From NCBI GenBank assembly GCA_016713535.1, contig JADJOY010000021.1:62001-126000 (forward strand): a DNA stretch of 64,000 bases, read 5' to 3'. The stretch comes from Deltaproteobacteria bacterium. Its GTDB lineage: Bacteria; JADJOY01. The notes under the pieces were generated by a model. That model searched no databases. It was not told where the DNA came from and was given only the letters and a program-made list of their open reading frames with translations. Positions 9,801-18,524 of this stretch are shown here, in pieces; the first letter of the stretch is position 1, and each line of letters begins with the position of its first letter. The position numbers were made by a program, and so were the translations under genes.

Positions 9801-10289
9801 TCAGGTCGAGCGGCCGAGCTTGTCGGCGAGGCGACTCCGCACCAGCGGTGGGACGAGTGTCGACACGTCGCCGCCAAAGCGCATGACCTCCTTCACCCGC
9901 CGCGAGCTGACGAAGAAATTGGACTCCGACGTCATCATGAACAGCGTCTCGAGGTCGGGATGGAGGCGACGGTTCATCATCGCCATCTCGTACTCGTACT
10001 CGAAGTCGGAGAGAGCTCGAAGGCCGCGCATCACCACGGTGGCGCCGCGCGCCCGTGCGTAGTCCACGAGGAGTCCCTCGAAGCTCTCCACCGTGACGTC
10101 GGTGCGGCGACTCACGGCCTCGCGCACCAGCTCGATGCGCTCCTGGGTGGTGAAGAGGGTGGTCTTCTCGATGTTGCGGGCCACCGCGACGATGAGATGC
10201 CCGAACAGACGAACGCCGCGCTCGATGAGGTCGAGATGTCCGTTCGTGACCGGGTCGAACGACCCTGGGTAGATGGCGATGGCGTTCAT
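9801..10289 (-). CDS. coaD: Phosphopantetheine adenylyltransferase
   Basis: 162 residues, the normal length. CoaD transfers AMP from ATP to 4'-phosphopantetheine, the fourth step of coenzyme A synthesis. The nucleotidyltransferase signature is at the start (YPGSFDPVTNGHLDLIERG, with the T-x-G-H variant TNGH), the middle has VVMRGLRALSDFEYE, and the C-terminal SSRRVKEVMRFGGDV corresponds to the usual ISST/S-x-V-R loop. The ATG at 10289 overlaps the rsmD stop by four bases, so rsmD-coaD is a two-gene operon, a common pairing. coaX of the same pathway lies at 23 kb. Confidence 0.95.
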   Translation of the reverse strand: MNAIAIYPGSFDPVTNGHLDLIERGVRLFGHLIVAVARNIEKTTLFTTQERIELVREAVSRRTDVTVESFEGLLVDYARARGATVVMRGLRALSDFEYEYEMAMMNRRLHPDLETLFMMTSESNFFVSSRRVKEVMRFGGDVSTLVPPLVRSRLADKLGRST

Positions 10290-10855
10290 GGTACCTCGGG
10301 AGAGGGAGCTCGGTGCTCGAGAAAGACGAGCCCCGTCGAGCCATAGCGGCGCAGATCGGTGAGCGCGAACCCGGCGAGCTCGCGTGGGGGTGGGCGACGG
10401 ACGTCGTACTCCACCACGATGCAGCCGCCAGGGGCGAGCAGGGTGGGTAGAGCCGGGTGCGCGAGGGTCTCGTCGCGGGCGGAGCCTTCGTAGGGCGCGT
10501 CGATGAGGATCAGGTCGAACGGCGAACCGTCCACCGCGAGTGCCGGGAGACTGGCCGGCAAGGTGAGCTCTCGAACGCTCGCCTTCGCGGCGAGCCCGGT
10601 CGACTGGAGATTGGTGCGGATGAGCCTCGAGGTTGCGCGGTCGCACTCGACGAAAACCGCCCGCGCTGCGCCGCGTGACAGAGCCTCGATCCCGAGCGCG
10701 CCGGTGCCGGCGAACAGATCCATCACCGAGAGTCCAGTCACGTCACCGAGAATAGAGAACAAGGCCTCGCGGACCCGGTCCGACGTCGGCCGCAACCCGG
10801 GACGATCGTCGCTCTCGAGACGTCGCCCACGTGCCACGCCCGCCACGATGCGCAC
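10286..10855 (-). CDS. rsmD: 16S rRNA (guanine966-N2)-methyltransferase
   Basis: 189 residues, Rossmann-fold S-adenosylmethionine methyltransferase that modifies G966 of 16S rRNA. Visible are the opening MRIVAGVARGRRL, the RPTSDRVREALFSIL block (about residues 23-37), and the SAM site VMDLFAGTGALGIEALSRGA (about 44-63). The catalytic loop, usually DPPY, reads IDAPYEG here, one substitution from the consensus. It lies directly upstream of coaD on the minus strand. The identification is firm from order and motifs. Confidence 0.93.
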   Translation of the reverse strand: MRIVAGVARGRRLESDDRPGLRPTSDRVREALFSILGDVTGLSVMDLFAGTGALGIEALSRGAARAVFVECDRATSRLIRTNLQSTGLAAKASVRELTLPASLPALAVDGSPFDLILIDAPYEGSARDETLAHPALPTLLAPGGCIVVEYDVRRPPPRELAGFALTDLRRYGSTGLVFLEHRAPSPEVP

Positions 10856-10974
10856 GTTCTTTCCTTCGAGGCATCGAGTCGCGAATGGGCGGTTCGGGTC
10901 AGCGCCAGCGTGGTTCTGCGCGCATGGCTAGCATCGCGCCCCGAGACCGTCAAGACGTGCGCGCCACCGTGGGG

Positions 10975-12146
10975 TCATAGCCAATGCCGCGCCGCGAACC
11001 AGAGGGCTCCCTGGAGGCGCTGCCACCACGATCGCTCGCGCCAGCGTGCGAGGCTGACCTCGCGGCTGAGCGAGAGGTCTCGGGCGAAGAGCTCGTCCAT
11101 CGCGCGGCCGAGAGGTTCGCCCGCGATCGCCACCACGATCTCGAGGTTGTGGCGGAAGCTGCGGTGATCGAGGTTGTACGAGCCGATGACGGACCAGCTC
11201 CCGTCGACGCAAACCGTCTTGGCGTGCAGGACGCGCCCGGGCCACTCGTGGATGCGGATCCCCCGCGAGAGGAGCCGTCCATAGAGGTGGCGCGTCGCGT
11301 GCTGCACCGCGGGGACGTCGCTGATGCCCCCGAGAAGGACCTGGACGTCGACACCGCGCCGCACCGCCGCTGCGAGCGCGCGCTGGATCCCGCGGTCGGG
11401 GATGAAGTAGGCCTGGGTGAGGTGGATCGAGCGCCGTGCGTGACGGAACGCGGACAGGTAGCCGCGCCGGATCGTGTGGCGACGGCGCCATTCCCGGTTC
11501 GCGAGCACGAGCGCCGCATGACCTCCGCCGACGACCGGGGGGCTCGACGGTAGATAGCGAGCCGGGTCGAGCTCCTCGCCGGTCGTCGACCACCACGCGC
11601 GGCGGAACTGCTTGCCGAGCTCGCGGACGACCGGTCCTTCGAGGCGCACGTTCGTGTCGCGCCAAGCCGCCGCCCCGGCTGCGAAGGGCGATGCTCGTCG
11701 CACAGATTCGAGCCGCCGACGAATCCGACCTTGCCGTCGACGACGAGGATCTTGCGGTGATCGCGACGGTGCCAGAAGGCCGGATGCTCGCCCAGACGGA
11801 TGGGACGGTACAGCCGGAAGTTCCCTCCCGCGTCCTCGATCGCCCGCGCCAACCGCGAGCTCGCGAAGATCGAGCCGACCGCGTCGGCCAGCACGCGGAC
11901 CTGCACGCCAGCGCGCGCCTTCGCGATCAGCGCGTCGGCGAAGCGCCAGCCGGTTTCGTCGCTCTGGATCCGGTAGGTCTCCAGGTGGACGTGATCCGTG
12001 GCCGCGTCGATCGCCGCGAGCATGCTCGGGAACGTGTGCTCGGCATCCGCGAGGAGCATCGCGTCGTTGCCGTGCTGCAACCCGCCGAGGGGCGACCTCC
12101 ACGTTGCGCCCGCGCTCGACCCGGTCGGGGATGCGGTTGCGTTCAT
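10975..12146 (-). CDS. Cardiolipin synthase-like phospholipase D protein, with a frameshift
   Basis: About 390 residues after repair. Two HKD (H-x-K-x4-D) motifs are present, as expected for bacterial cardiolipin synthases, which join phosphatidylglycerol units: HRKILVVDGKVGFVGGSNL in the N-terminal half and HAKTVCVDGSWSVIGSYNLD in the C-terminal half. The two halves lie in different frames; the break is near 11685-11692, and one missing base joins them (DEH...SPFAAGAAAWRDTNV). The N-terminus has no membrane segments, so it belongs with shorter soluble-type synthases such as the ClsB group; other PLD-family transferases are possible. It ends in WFAARHWL. Confidence 0.8.
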
Positions 12147-12340
12147 GGTGGCGAGTCTAAGCGGCCGAGTCGAGCGCTGGACGTGCGAAGGCAGGGGCGA
12201 TGCCGCGGGATTGCCTCACCGCCACGGCATCGCGTAACGTCGGCGCCCGTCCGATCTCGACGGCACTTCGCTGCGTTGCTCGGCAGGCTCCTCGCTTGCG
12301 GGTCGCCCCGAAACTCGGTCGCCCATCGATCCCGTCCCCG

Positions 12341-12868
12341 GTGAACCCGCTCGCAGCCGAGCTCTGGTCGTTGCCCTACGCCCCGGTGCCCCGCTCGGGA
12401 GCCGTGTGGCTCGAGGCGGCGGCGCCGACCCTGCTGGTGGTCCACGCGCTGCTCGCCATCGCGTTGCTGGGGGCGACGACCCACGATGCCATCCTCGTCA
12501 TCGGTTTCCTCCGTGGTCGGTTCGGTCGGGCGCGCCTCGAGCGCCTCTACGTGCGGATCCAGCTCGTCGCGTACCTCGCGACCTTCCTGGTCGGGTCCGT
12601 GATCTACCCGGCCTACAGGATCTACGTCCGAGCGGCGGTGTTCGATCGGTGGGCGCCGTGGGCATCGAATCTCTTCGACGTGAAGGAGAACTTCGCGGCG
12701 CTCGGACTGGCCGTGACGATCGCCTACGCGTGGCTTCGCGGCCGATTCGAGCCTGCGCGCGACGCCGCCTGGGGACCGCTCTACGCGGTGCTCGGCCTGA
12801 CGGTGGCGGCGCTGGTGTGGTTCCAGGTGGTCGCGGGGCTGGTGCTCGTCGCGGAGCGCGGCCTGTGA
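12341..12868 (+). CDS. Integral membrane protein, unknown function
   Basis: 175 residues from GTG 12341. About four membrane helices are visible: LLVVHALLAIALLGATTHDA near 28, LVAYLATFLVGSVIY near 76, AALGLAVTIAYAW near 118 and LYAVLGLTVAALVWFQVVAG near 145. Histidines in the first helix and polar residues (YRIYVRAAVF, NLFDVKENF) between helices 2 and 3 could bind a cofactor, but nothing proves it. The stop overlaps the next start by four bases (GTGA), opening a five-gene overlapping set. The family is not recognised. Confidence 0.65.
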   Translation: MNPLAAELWSLPYAPVPRSGAVWLEAAAPTLLVVHALLAIALLGATTHDAILVIGFLRGRFGRARLERLYVRIQLVAYLATFLVGSVIYPAYRIYVRAAVFDRWAPWASNLFDVKENFAALGLAVTIAYAWLRGRFEPARDAAWGPLYAVLGLTVAALVWFQVVAGLVLVAERGL

Positions 12869-13312
12869 CCACCGCATCCCCGATGTCGGCGACGTCGAGG
12901 CGGGCCGTGATCGGATCCGCATTCGTGCTCGGCTTCGCGCTCACGTTCACGACCACGTCGTTTCGTACGCTCGCCGTGCCCTGGTATGAGCCCCTCGCAC
13001 GGCAGTGGAGGGTCGCGACGAAGGCCGGCAGCGCGGCGAGCCCGGCGATGGACTGGTACGGGCGGCTCGCCGTCGCGGCGCTCGCTGCAGCCTCGAGCGC
13101 TGGCGTGGCGGCCGCGGGCGTTCGCGTCCTGGGCCGTGAGCCCGCCCCGGGAGCTTCGGGCCCGTCGCGCTGGCGATCAACACCGCGGTCCTCTTCTGGC
13201 TTTGTGCCACGGCGTACGCCTGGACGCTGTCGCATCGCGCGATCTCGCCCACGCCGCCGATGAGCTTCGAGACGACGTCCGCTCGGAGCGAACCGGAGCG
13301 GCTCGACCGATG
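12865..13312 (+). CDS. Small membrane protein, unknown function, with a frameshift
   Basis: About 149 residues after repair. From GTG 12865 there is an N-terminal hydrophobic segment (SAFVLGFALTFTTTSF), a middle segment (LAVAALAAASSAGVAAAGV) and, after restoring one base near 13155, a third helix LAINTAVLFWLCATAYAW with a polar tail ending EPERLDR. The uncorrected frame stops at 13263 in arginine-rich nonsense. The repaired frame ends exactly in an ATGA overlap with the next gene, strong support for the repair. The family is unknown; it is probably a partner of the preceding membrane protein. Confidence 0.6.
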
Positions 13313-14668
13313 AGCGACGTGCGTTCGGTGCTCGCGTCCACGGCGCGGGCGGTGGCGTCGATCGCGTGGGGGTGCGTGCTCGCGTGGCTTCCAGGCACGG
13401 CGCGCGCGAGCGTGGAGGACCTGTACGGCGCCGGTGGCCGCGGCCCCGCCCTCGCGGGTGCGCTCACCGCCGACAGTCGCGGGCCCGAGTCGACGTTCTA
13501 CAACCCTGCTGGCCTCGCACACTCCGACCATTTCAGCCTGTTCGCGACCGTCTCGCTCTTCACCCAGGACCTCGACGCCGGGATCGCCGGTGGGGTCTCG
13601 GACCCGAGCGTGGGCGTGTCGCTCGGCCTCGCGGCCCCCATTCCCTTCGGGGGACCGCTCGAGGATCGGCTCTTCTTCGGGGCCGTCGTGCACCTGCCGA
13701 CGGATGGGGCCCGGTTGATCCGGATCGACCTGCCGGGCTTCGAGCAGCCCTATTTCCTTCCGTACCAGAATGCGACGGAGCGGGCGGTGATCTCGGCGGG
13801 GCTCGGTGTCCGGCTGACCGATTGGCTCCGCCTCGGTGCGGGGATGGAGATCCATCTCCTCGATTCGCCGAACTCGGTGGCGGGTGGCATCGGCAGGACC
13901 GGCACCTTCGAGCTGAGCACCGATCTCGCGCTGCTGGCCGACTACGTTCCACGTTTCGGCGTCGAGCTCGACGGCGCGGTGCTCGGCGAGACCTTCGAGG
14001 GATGGGCACTCGGGATCACGTACCGGGAACGGTTCGACGAGGACTTTGCGCTGCCGACCCAGTTCGACATCGGATTTCCCGCCACGCTGCTGGTGAGCGG
14101 CAGCACCTTCTTCGTCCCGCGGGAGCTCGCCGCGGGTGTGGCCTGGCGACCGAGCCCAGGCTGGAAGTTCACCGGCGACGTGGTGTGGGAGCGATGGTCG
14201 GAGCTGCCTTCGCCTCGGATCCGGGTCGGCATCGTCGGGCTCGACGGTCTGTTGCCGGACCCGGACCTCGCCGAGATCCTCGCGCCGGTGCCCGATCCGC
14301 GCGTGTCGGATACGGTCGCGCCCCGATTCGGGCTCGAATGGGACCTGCTCGCGAGCGACGTCGGCGCACCGCTGATCCTGCGCGGGGGGTACGCCTACGA
14401 GCCCTCGCCCGGTGAACCCGCGGGGGATCCGCTGCTCTTCTTCGGGGCTCGACACGTCGGCACGATCGGGGTCGACTGGGTGGTGGGCGCGCCCGTGTTG
14501 ACTCCGGACGAGCCACGCCTCGAGATCGAGGCCTACGGCCAGCTTCACGTCGTCGAGAGCGAGCGCCGCACCGTGCCGGCGTCGTTGTCGCCCACGGGCG
14601 CCGAGGTTTCGGTGAGCGGTGGCGGCTGGGTGGGCGTAACCGGGGTCGCGGTGCGGGTGACCTTCTGA
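13310..14668 (+). CDS. FadL/OmpP1/TodX-family outer membrane protein (first of two)
   Basis: 452 residues with a signal peptide (VASIAWGCVLAWLPGTARAS). The mature start shows GAGGRGPALAGALTA and STFYNPAGLA, the N-P-A-G-L motif of FadL-type 14-strand barrels that move hydrophobic compounds such as long-chain fatty acids across the outer membrane. The rest is alternating beta-strand sequence ending in GVAVRVTF, with the terminal Phe needed for barrel insertion. It overlaps the upstream gene by four bases and the downstream one by one base (TGATG). The substrate cannot be read from sequence; the ETF-type oxidoreductase at 4 kb fits a fatty-acid-using organism. Confidence 0.85.
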   Translation: MSDVRSVLASTARAVASIAWGCVLAWLPGTARASVEDLYGAGGRGPALAGALTADSRGPESTFYNPAGLAHSDHFSLFATVSLFTQDLDAGIAGGVSDPSVGVSLGLAAPIPFGGPLEDRLFFGAVVHLPTDGARLIRIDLPGFEQPYFLPYQNATERAVISAGLGVRLTDWLRLGAGMEIHLLDSPNSVAGGIGRTGTFELSTDLALLADYVPRFGVELDGAVLGETFEGWALGITYRERFDEDFALPTQFDIGFPATLLVSGSTFFVPRELAAGVAWRPSPGWKFTGDVVWERWSELPSPRIRVGIVGLDGLLPDPDLAEILAPVPDPRVSDTVAPRFGLEWDLLASDVGAPLILRGGYAYEPSPGEPAGDPLLFFGARHVGTIGVDWVVGAPVLTPDEPRLEIEAYGQLHVVESERRTVPASLSPTGAEVSVSGGGWVGVTGVAVRVTF

Positions 14669-16019
14669 TGCGAGCCGGGTCGATGCAACGATCCCGTCCC
14701 GCTCGGGCACGTCGTGGCGGCGTCGCTGCCTTGATGGTCTTGGCACTCCACGTGCTCTTCGCTCGGAGTGCTTCCGCTCACCCGTTCGATCTCTTCGGTT
14801 ACGGCTCGCGCGCTACCGCGATGGGGAACGCCTACACCGCGCTCGCCGACGGATACGAGGCGGCCTACTACAACCCAGCCGGCGTGGTGGGCGGTTCCGA
14901 CGTCCGCACCGGCTTCGGTTATCTGCAGACGTTCTCCGATCTGTCGCTCAACGGCCAGGCGCTCGAGCTCAAGGAGACGAAGCTGGGCGCGTTCGTGACC
15001 GGAGTGTCGGCGAGCGGCGAGCTGGGAGGACGTGGCGCCGGTCTGTCGATCGGCCTGCTCCTGCCCAACGAGGGCGCGATCCGCGCCAGCTCGCTCGAAC
15101 CCCTGCAGCCCAATTACGTGCTCCTCACGAACCGCACCCAGCGCGCCGAGATCTTGTTCACCGGTGGTCTCGAGATCCTGCCGGGGCTCGACTTCGGCGC
15201 GGGGTTCACCCTCGGCGCCGAGCTCGGTGGCGACGTGTCGATCGAGGCGACCGCGTTTCCGGCGACCGTGGCGGGCTCGGGGACCATCGAGATCGGCGCG
15301 CGCTTCTTCCCCGTCCTCGGACTGCGCTGGACTCCGCTCGAACACCTCCGGTTGGGGCTCACGTACCGGGGCCAGGCCGAGTTCCCGCTTCGCATCCCGC
15401 AGCGATCAACCTGCTGGTGGTACCGGGGGCGGAGCTCGGCGCCGACCTGGTGTTGCTGGTCGAGCAGCCGTACTACTACACGCCCCAGCAGGTCGCGTCC
15501 GGGATCGCATGGGATCCGTCCAGCGACTGGACCCTGAGCGCCGACCTCGTGTGGTGGAACTGGTCGGCCGCGGAGGACCCCGGGGTGCGTGGGGCGCTCG
15601 AGGTCTCCGGCCCACTCGCCGCGCTGCTGCCGCTGCCTACGATCCAGGCGCCTGTCGATCCGAACTTCCACGACATCGTCACCCCGCGCGTGGGGGTGGA
15701 GTGGCGTCCCCCCGGCACGCCGTACGGGCTCGCGGCGGTGCGCGCGGGCTACGGCTACGAGCCGACGCCGACGCCGCGTCCGATCGGCGCACAGAATCTC
15801 CTCGACTCCGACAAGCACATCATCGGCGCGGGGCTCGGGTTCCGCTTCCGGGATCCGTGGGGGATCCTGCGCAAGGACGCAGACCTCGACGTGCACGGCC
15901 AGTACTTCAGCTTCGCGCAGCGCGAGGCGTCGAAGACGGATCCGACCGATCCGATCGGCGACCTGGTCTTCGGCGGCGACCGCTGGACGGCAGGCGCCAT
16001 CGTCACGATCCACTTCTGA
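14668..16019 (+). CDS. FadL-family outer membrane protein (second of two), with a frameshift
   Basis: About 450 residues after repair. It has a signal peptide (ALMVLALHVLFARSASA), then a FadL start: GYGSRATAMGNAYTALADGY and AAYYNPAG. The first frame fails near 15397; one missing base joins FPLRIP to AINLLVVPGAELGADL and continues to a C-terminal strand ending AIVTIHF with terminal Phe. Despite shared family features it is clearly diverged from the preceding barrel, so the pair is an old duplication or a two-barrel set for different substrates. It starts one base into the previous stop codon. Confidence 0.82.
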
Positions 16020-16022
16020 ACC

Positions 16023-17060
16023 ATGCACTTCGATACCGCACGGCCCGGCGCCTCGGATTCGCTACGACGTTCCACGGTCGCGGCGCTGCTCGTCCTCGCT
16101 CTCGGCGGGTGCGGCACGGGGATCTTTCCGGAGTCGAGCGAGGGGCTCGGCTTTCCGGGGACGACGCCGTGGGTGAAGGTCGACCAGCGTCCGGACGTCT
16201 CCGACGCGCTCGGAATCCAGGTGGTGTCGCTCGCGGCATCGCTGGGCGACGAGCTCCGCGACCCGTGCGCGATCGCGCTCGCGGACGGGAGCCGCGCGCT
16301 CTATTACGCCAGCTCTGCGAGCCGATCGATCTGGCGAACTCGAGCCGCCGCCGGCTCGTTCGAATGGGCGCGGGGTGCTCGGGTCCTGAGCGCCACCGAG
16401 TCGTGGGAGCGCGGCGAGGTGCGGGGTTTGTCCGTCCTCGAGCGCGAAGAGGGCCTCGTGGCCTGGTACGGGGCCGGCGCCGGGGCTGGTATCGGACGCG
16501 CAGTCTCGTCGGACGGCATCCGGTGGACCAAAGAGCCGGGCGTTCCCGTGCTGACGCCGTCCGAGTCGTGGGAGGCGGACGCGGTTCGCGCGCCGGCCGT
16601 AGCCCGCGCCTCCGACGGCCGACTGTGGATGGTCTACGAGGTCGGTGAAGGAGCCGGCATCGGTGCCGCGTGGTCGGACGACGGGATCGAGTGGCGCCGC
16701 ACCGGGTTGGCGTTGGGGCGCGGTGAGACTGGGAGCTGGGATGCGGCTCGGGTTGCCGCGCCTTCGCTGCGGGTCGAGATCTCCGCCGCGGGAAGGGATG
16801 TATTTCGGGTCTGGTACGAGGGTATGGCCGGAAACGATCATTCGATCGGTGAGGCCGGGTCCTACGACGGCACGGCGTGGACCCGCTCCCCCTACAACCC
16901 GGTGTTGGCCGAGTCCCCGCCACTCGGCCTCACGGTCGGCGCCGACGAGCGCGAGCCCTGGGTCATCGGGGAAGCCGGCTCTCGGGAGCTCTGGTTCGTC
17001 GCGAGGCAACTCGACCCGCTTGCCCAGGGGATCGGTGTCGCCCGTGACGAATCTTCGTAA
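16023..17060 (+). CDS. Predicted lipoprotein with glycosidase-like beta-propeller repeats
   Basis: 345 residues. The N-terminus is a lipoprotein signal with lipobox LALGGC (Cys about residue 31). The mature part holds repeated blades with W-x-x-E/Y patterns: LVAWYGAGAGAGIGRAVSSD, LWMVYEVGEGAGIGAAWSDD, VFRVWYEGMAGNDHSIGEA and ELWFVARQLD, each followed by a DG-x-x-W segment. This is typical of five-bladed propellers of the GH32/43/130 type, but I cannot name catalytic acids, so sugar binding or recognition is as likely as hydrolysis. It starts four bases after the porin stop and closes the envelope operon. Confidence 0.7.
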   Translation: MHFDTARPGASDSLRRSTVAALLVLALGGCGTGIFPESSEGLGFPGTTPWVKVDQRPDVSDALGIQVVSLAASLGDELRDPCAIALADGSRALYYASSASRSIWRTRAAAGSFEWARGARVLSATESWERGEVRGLSVLEREEGLVAWYGAGAGAGIGRAVSSDGIRWTKEPGVPVLTPSESWEADAVRAPAVARASDGRLWMVYEVGEGAGIGAAWSDDGIEWRRTGLALGRGETGSWDAARVAAPSLRVEISAAGRDVFRVWYEGMAGNDHSIGEAGSYDGTAWTRSPYNPVLAESPPLGLTVGADEREPWVIGEAGSRELWFVARQLDPLAQGIGVARDESS

Positions 17061-17082
17061 GTGCCCTAGAATCCGGTGGAAA

Positions 17083-17111
17083 TTGACGTCGCTCGCGAGC
17101 GTGTGGTAACG
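17083..17111 (+). promoter_or_regulatory. Candidate promoter with a palindrome in the spacer
   Basis: TTGACG at 17083-17088 and GTAACG at 17106-17111 are 17 bases apart, 24 bases before the GTG of the receiver gene. The -35 is near consensus, the -10 weak. Most of the spacer is a perfect 12-base palindrome, CGCTCGCGAGCG (17090-17101), an arrangement used by MerR-type regulators. In such a GC-rich genome this could be chance. Confidence 0.35.
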
Positions 17112-17134
17112 CTACGCGCCGACAAGGGGGCGTC

Positions 17135-17581
17135 GTGGCCGGAAGAGTCCTGCTGGTCGATCCGAACGAGAACAGCCAACGCACGCTCGAGCTGACGCTC
17201 CACGCCGAGTTTCTCGAGGTGGTGACCGTGGCGAGTGCCGCGGCGGCGCTGGAGCGCCTCGAGCAGGACGACGTCTCGTTAGTGCTCGCGAGCGTCGAGC
17301 TGCCGGACGCGGACGGTGCAGACCTGCTGCGACAGGTGCGGCTGAACCCGGCGACCGCTGGGATCCCGAACCTGCTGCTCGGTGACGACGTCGAGTCCCT
17401 GCAGGAGGCGGTGCGCGGCGGTGGTATCGACGGCATCCTCGGGAAGCCGTTCCGCGCCAAGGATCTGGTCGACCAGGTGTACCGGTCGATGCGTGAGCCC
17501 GGAACCGGCGCGCTCCCGAGCGCGGGGGCTAGCGATGGCGGGCACGAGGTTGGCGCCGGGGAAGGTCCCGGAGTCGGCTGA
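17135..17581 (+). CDS. Degenerate response-regulator receiver protein
   Basis: 148 residues from GTG 17135. The CheY-like fold is clear: VLLVDPNENSQ at the start with one acidic-pocket Asp, and a GILGKPF segment with the conserved Lys near residue 109. The phosphorylated Asp is missing: the beta-3 strand reads LVLASVELPDADG, with Ser where the Asp belongs. It should therefore not be phosphorylated normally and may act as a protein-interaction domain. It has no output domain and its tail overlaps the next gene by 47 bases; a frame break could mean the two are really one fused protein. Confidence 0.75.
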   Translation: MAGRVLLVDPNENSQRTLELTLHAEFLEVVTVASAAAALERLEQDDVSLVLASVELPDADGADLLRQVRLNPATAGIPNLLLGDDVESLQEAVRGGGIDGILGKPFRAKDLVDQVYRSMREPGTGALPSAGASDGGHEVGAGEGPGVG

Positions 17582-18353
17582 GGTCGTCGACGGTGAGGCC
17601 GGCGGCGATTTCTTCGATCTCGCCGGAGAGCTGGACCGCGGCGATTCGGTCGCTGCCCGCCGCCCCGATGCGCTCCGGACCCGCGCTGAGGAGATCGCGA
17701 AGGAGATCGGCTTCGGGACCGGCGGTGACCGCACGGTGGTCGTGAGCCGGGACGATCTCCAGGCGCTGCGGAGCACGATGGGGATGGCCGCCCGAGGCTC
17801 GAAGGAAGAGCCCAAGGGACAGACGTCCCACACCCAGATGATGTCGAAGGAGGAGCTGGAACAGCAGCTCCGCAACAAGAAGGCTGGCGAAGCGGGTGAC
17901 GAGGACGAAGTCGCGAACTTCCAGACGATGATGATGAGTCGCGACGAGCTCGCCGACCTCCGCGAGAAAGTGCAGGCGGGGCGTCCGGCGGCGGCTCGAG
18001 TCGCGGCCAGCGCGACGGCCACGCCGGTCGGAGGTGTCAAGGCGCGCGATACAGGGGCGGCCGGCCCCGGTACCGGCCCGGCGCACTCGCAGACCGCACC
18101 GACGCTTCGGCCCAAGGCGGTCGGCGCGCCGGGCTCCGACGAGTCGATCGAGGCGCTCGTGCGTAGCGCAGCGCACGCGACCGAGGAGGAGCTGCTGCGC
18201 AGTCTCCAGCGCATTCGCCCGGACATGGCGGACGCGGTGCGCAAGGTGTCGCAGCAGCTCGTGGAGCGGATCGCGCGTCGCGTCGCGCTGGAAACCGCCG
18301 AGAAACGGGTCGAGGAAGAGATCGCCCGGATCCGCAAGGCGATCCGCGGCTGA
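17535..18353 (+). CDS. Coiled-coil protein with three repeated short motifs, unknown function
   Basis: 272 residues from ATG 17535. Three copies of a short motif are visible: TVVVSRDDLQAL, TQMMSKEELEQQL and TMMMSRDELADL, pattern (V/M)-S-(R/K)-(D/E)-(D/E)-L, within about 60 residues. An Ala/Thr/Pro-rich linker follows and then an acidic/basic helical C-terminus (SIEALVRSAAHATEEELLRS to EEEIARIRKAI) that looks like a coiled coil. I do not recognise the family. It overlaps the degenerate receiver, so the two probably act together or form one protein split by a frameshift. The repeats may be docking or phosphorylation sites; this is inference. Confidence 0.65.
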   Translation: MAGTRLAPGKVPESAEVVDGEAGGDFFDLAGELDRGDSVAARRPDALRTRAEEIAKEIGFGTGGDRTVVVSRDDLQALRSTMGMAARGSKEEPKGQTSHTQMMSKEELEQQLRNKKAGEAGDEDEVANFQTMMMSRDELADLREKVQAGRPAAARVAASATATPVGGVKARDTGAAGPGTGPAHSQTAPTLRPKAVGAPGSDESIEALVRSAAHATEEELLRSLQRIRPDMADAVRKVSQQLVERIARRVALETAEKRVEEEIARIRKAIRG

Positions 18354-18451
18354 CCCGAGGGTCGCGACGACTTGCCGGGTGCCACGAGGACCCGGCGCGC
18401 CGCGCGTGCGCTGCTGACGGCACTCGCGGTCCCGTGTAGCTTGGGTGATTT

Positions 18452-18499
18452 CGCCGGCGTCACCCGCCGGCGGCGCCCTCGGCGCTCGTGCCGCCGAGG
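18452..18499 (+). promoter_or_regulatory. Two tandem hairpins in the valS leader
   Basis: CGCCGGC (18452-18458) pairs with 18466-18472 around a seven-base loop. CCTCGGCG (18477-18484) pairs with 18492-18499 around another seven-base loop and is followed by CTTTCG. They lie 26-73 bases before the valS start. The second resembles a short terminator, so attenuation is possible, but no leader peptide or T-box sequence is visible. Confidence 0.35.
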
Positions 18500-18524
18500 C
18501 TTTCGCTCGAAGGCATCCACGACC

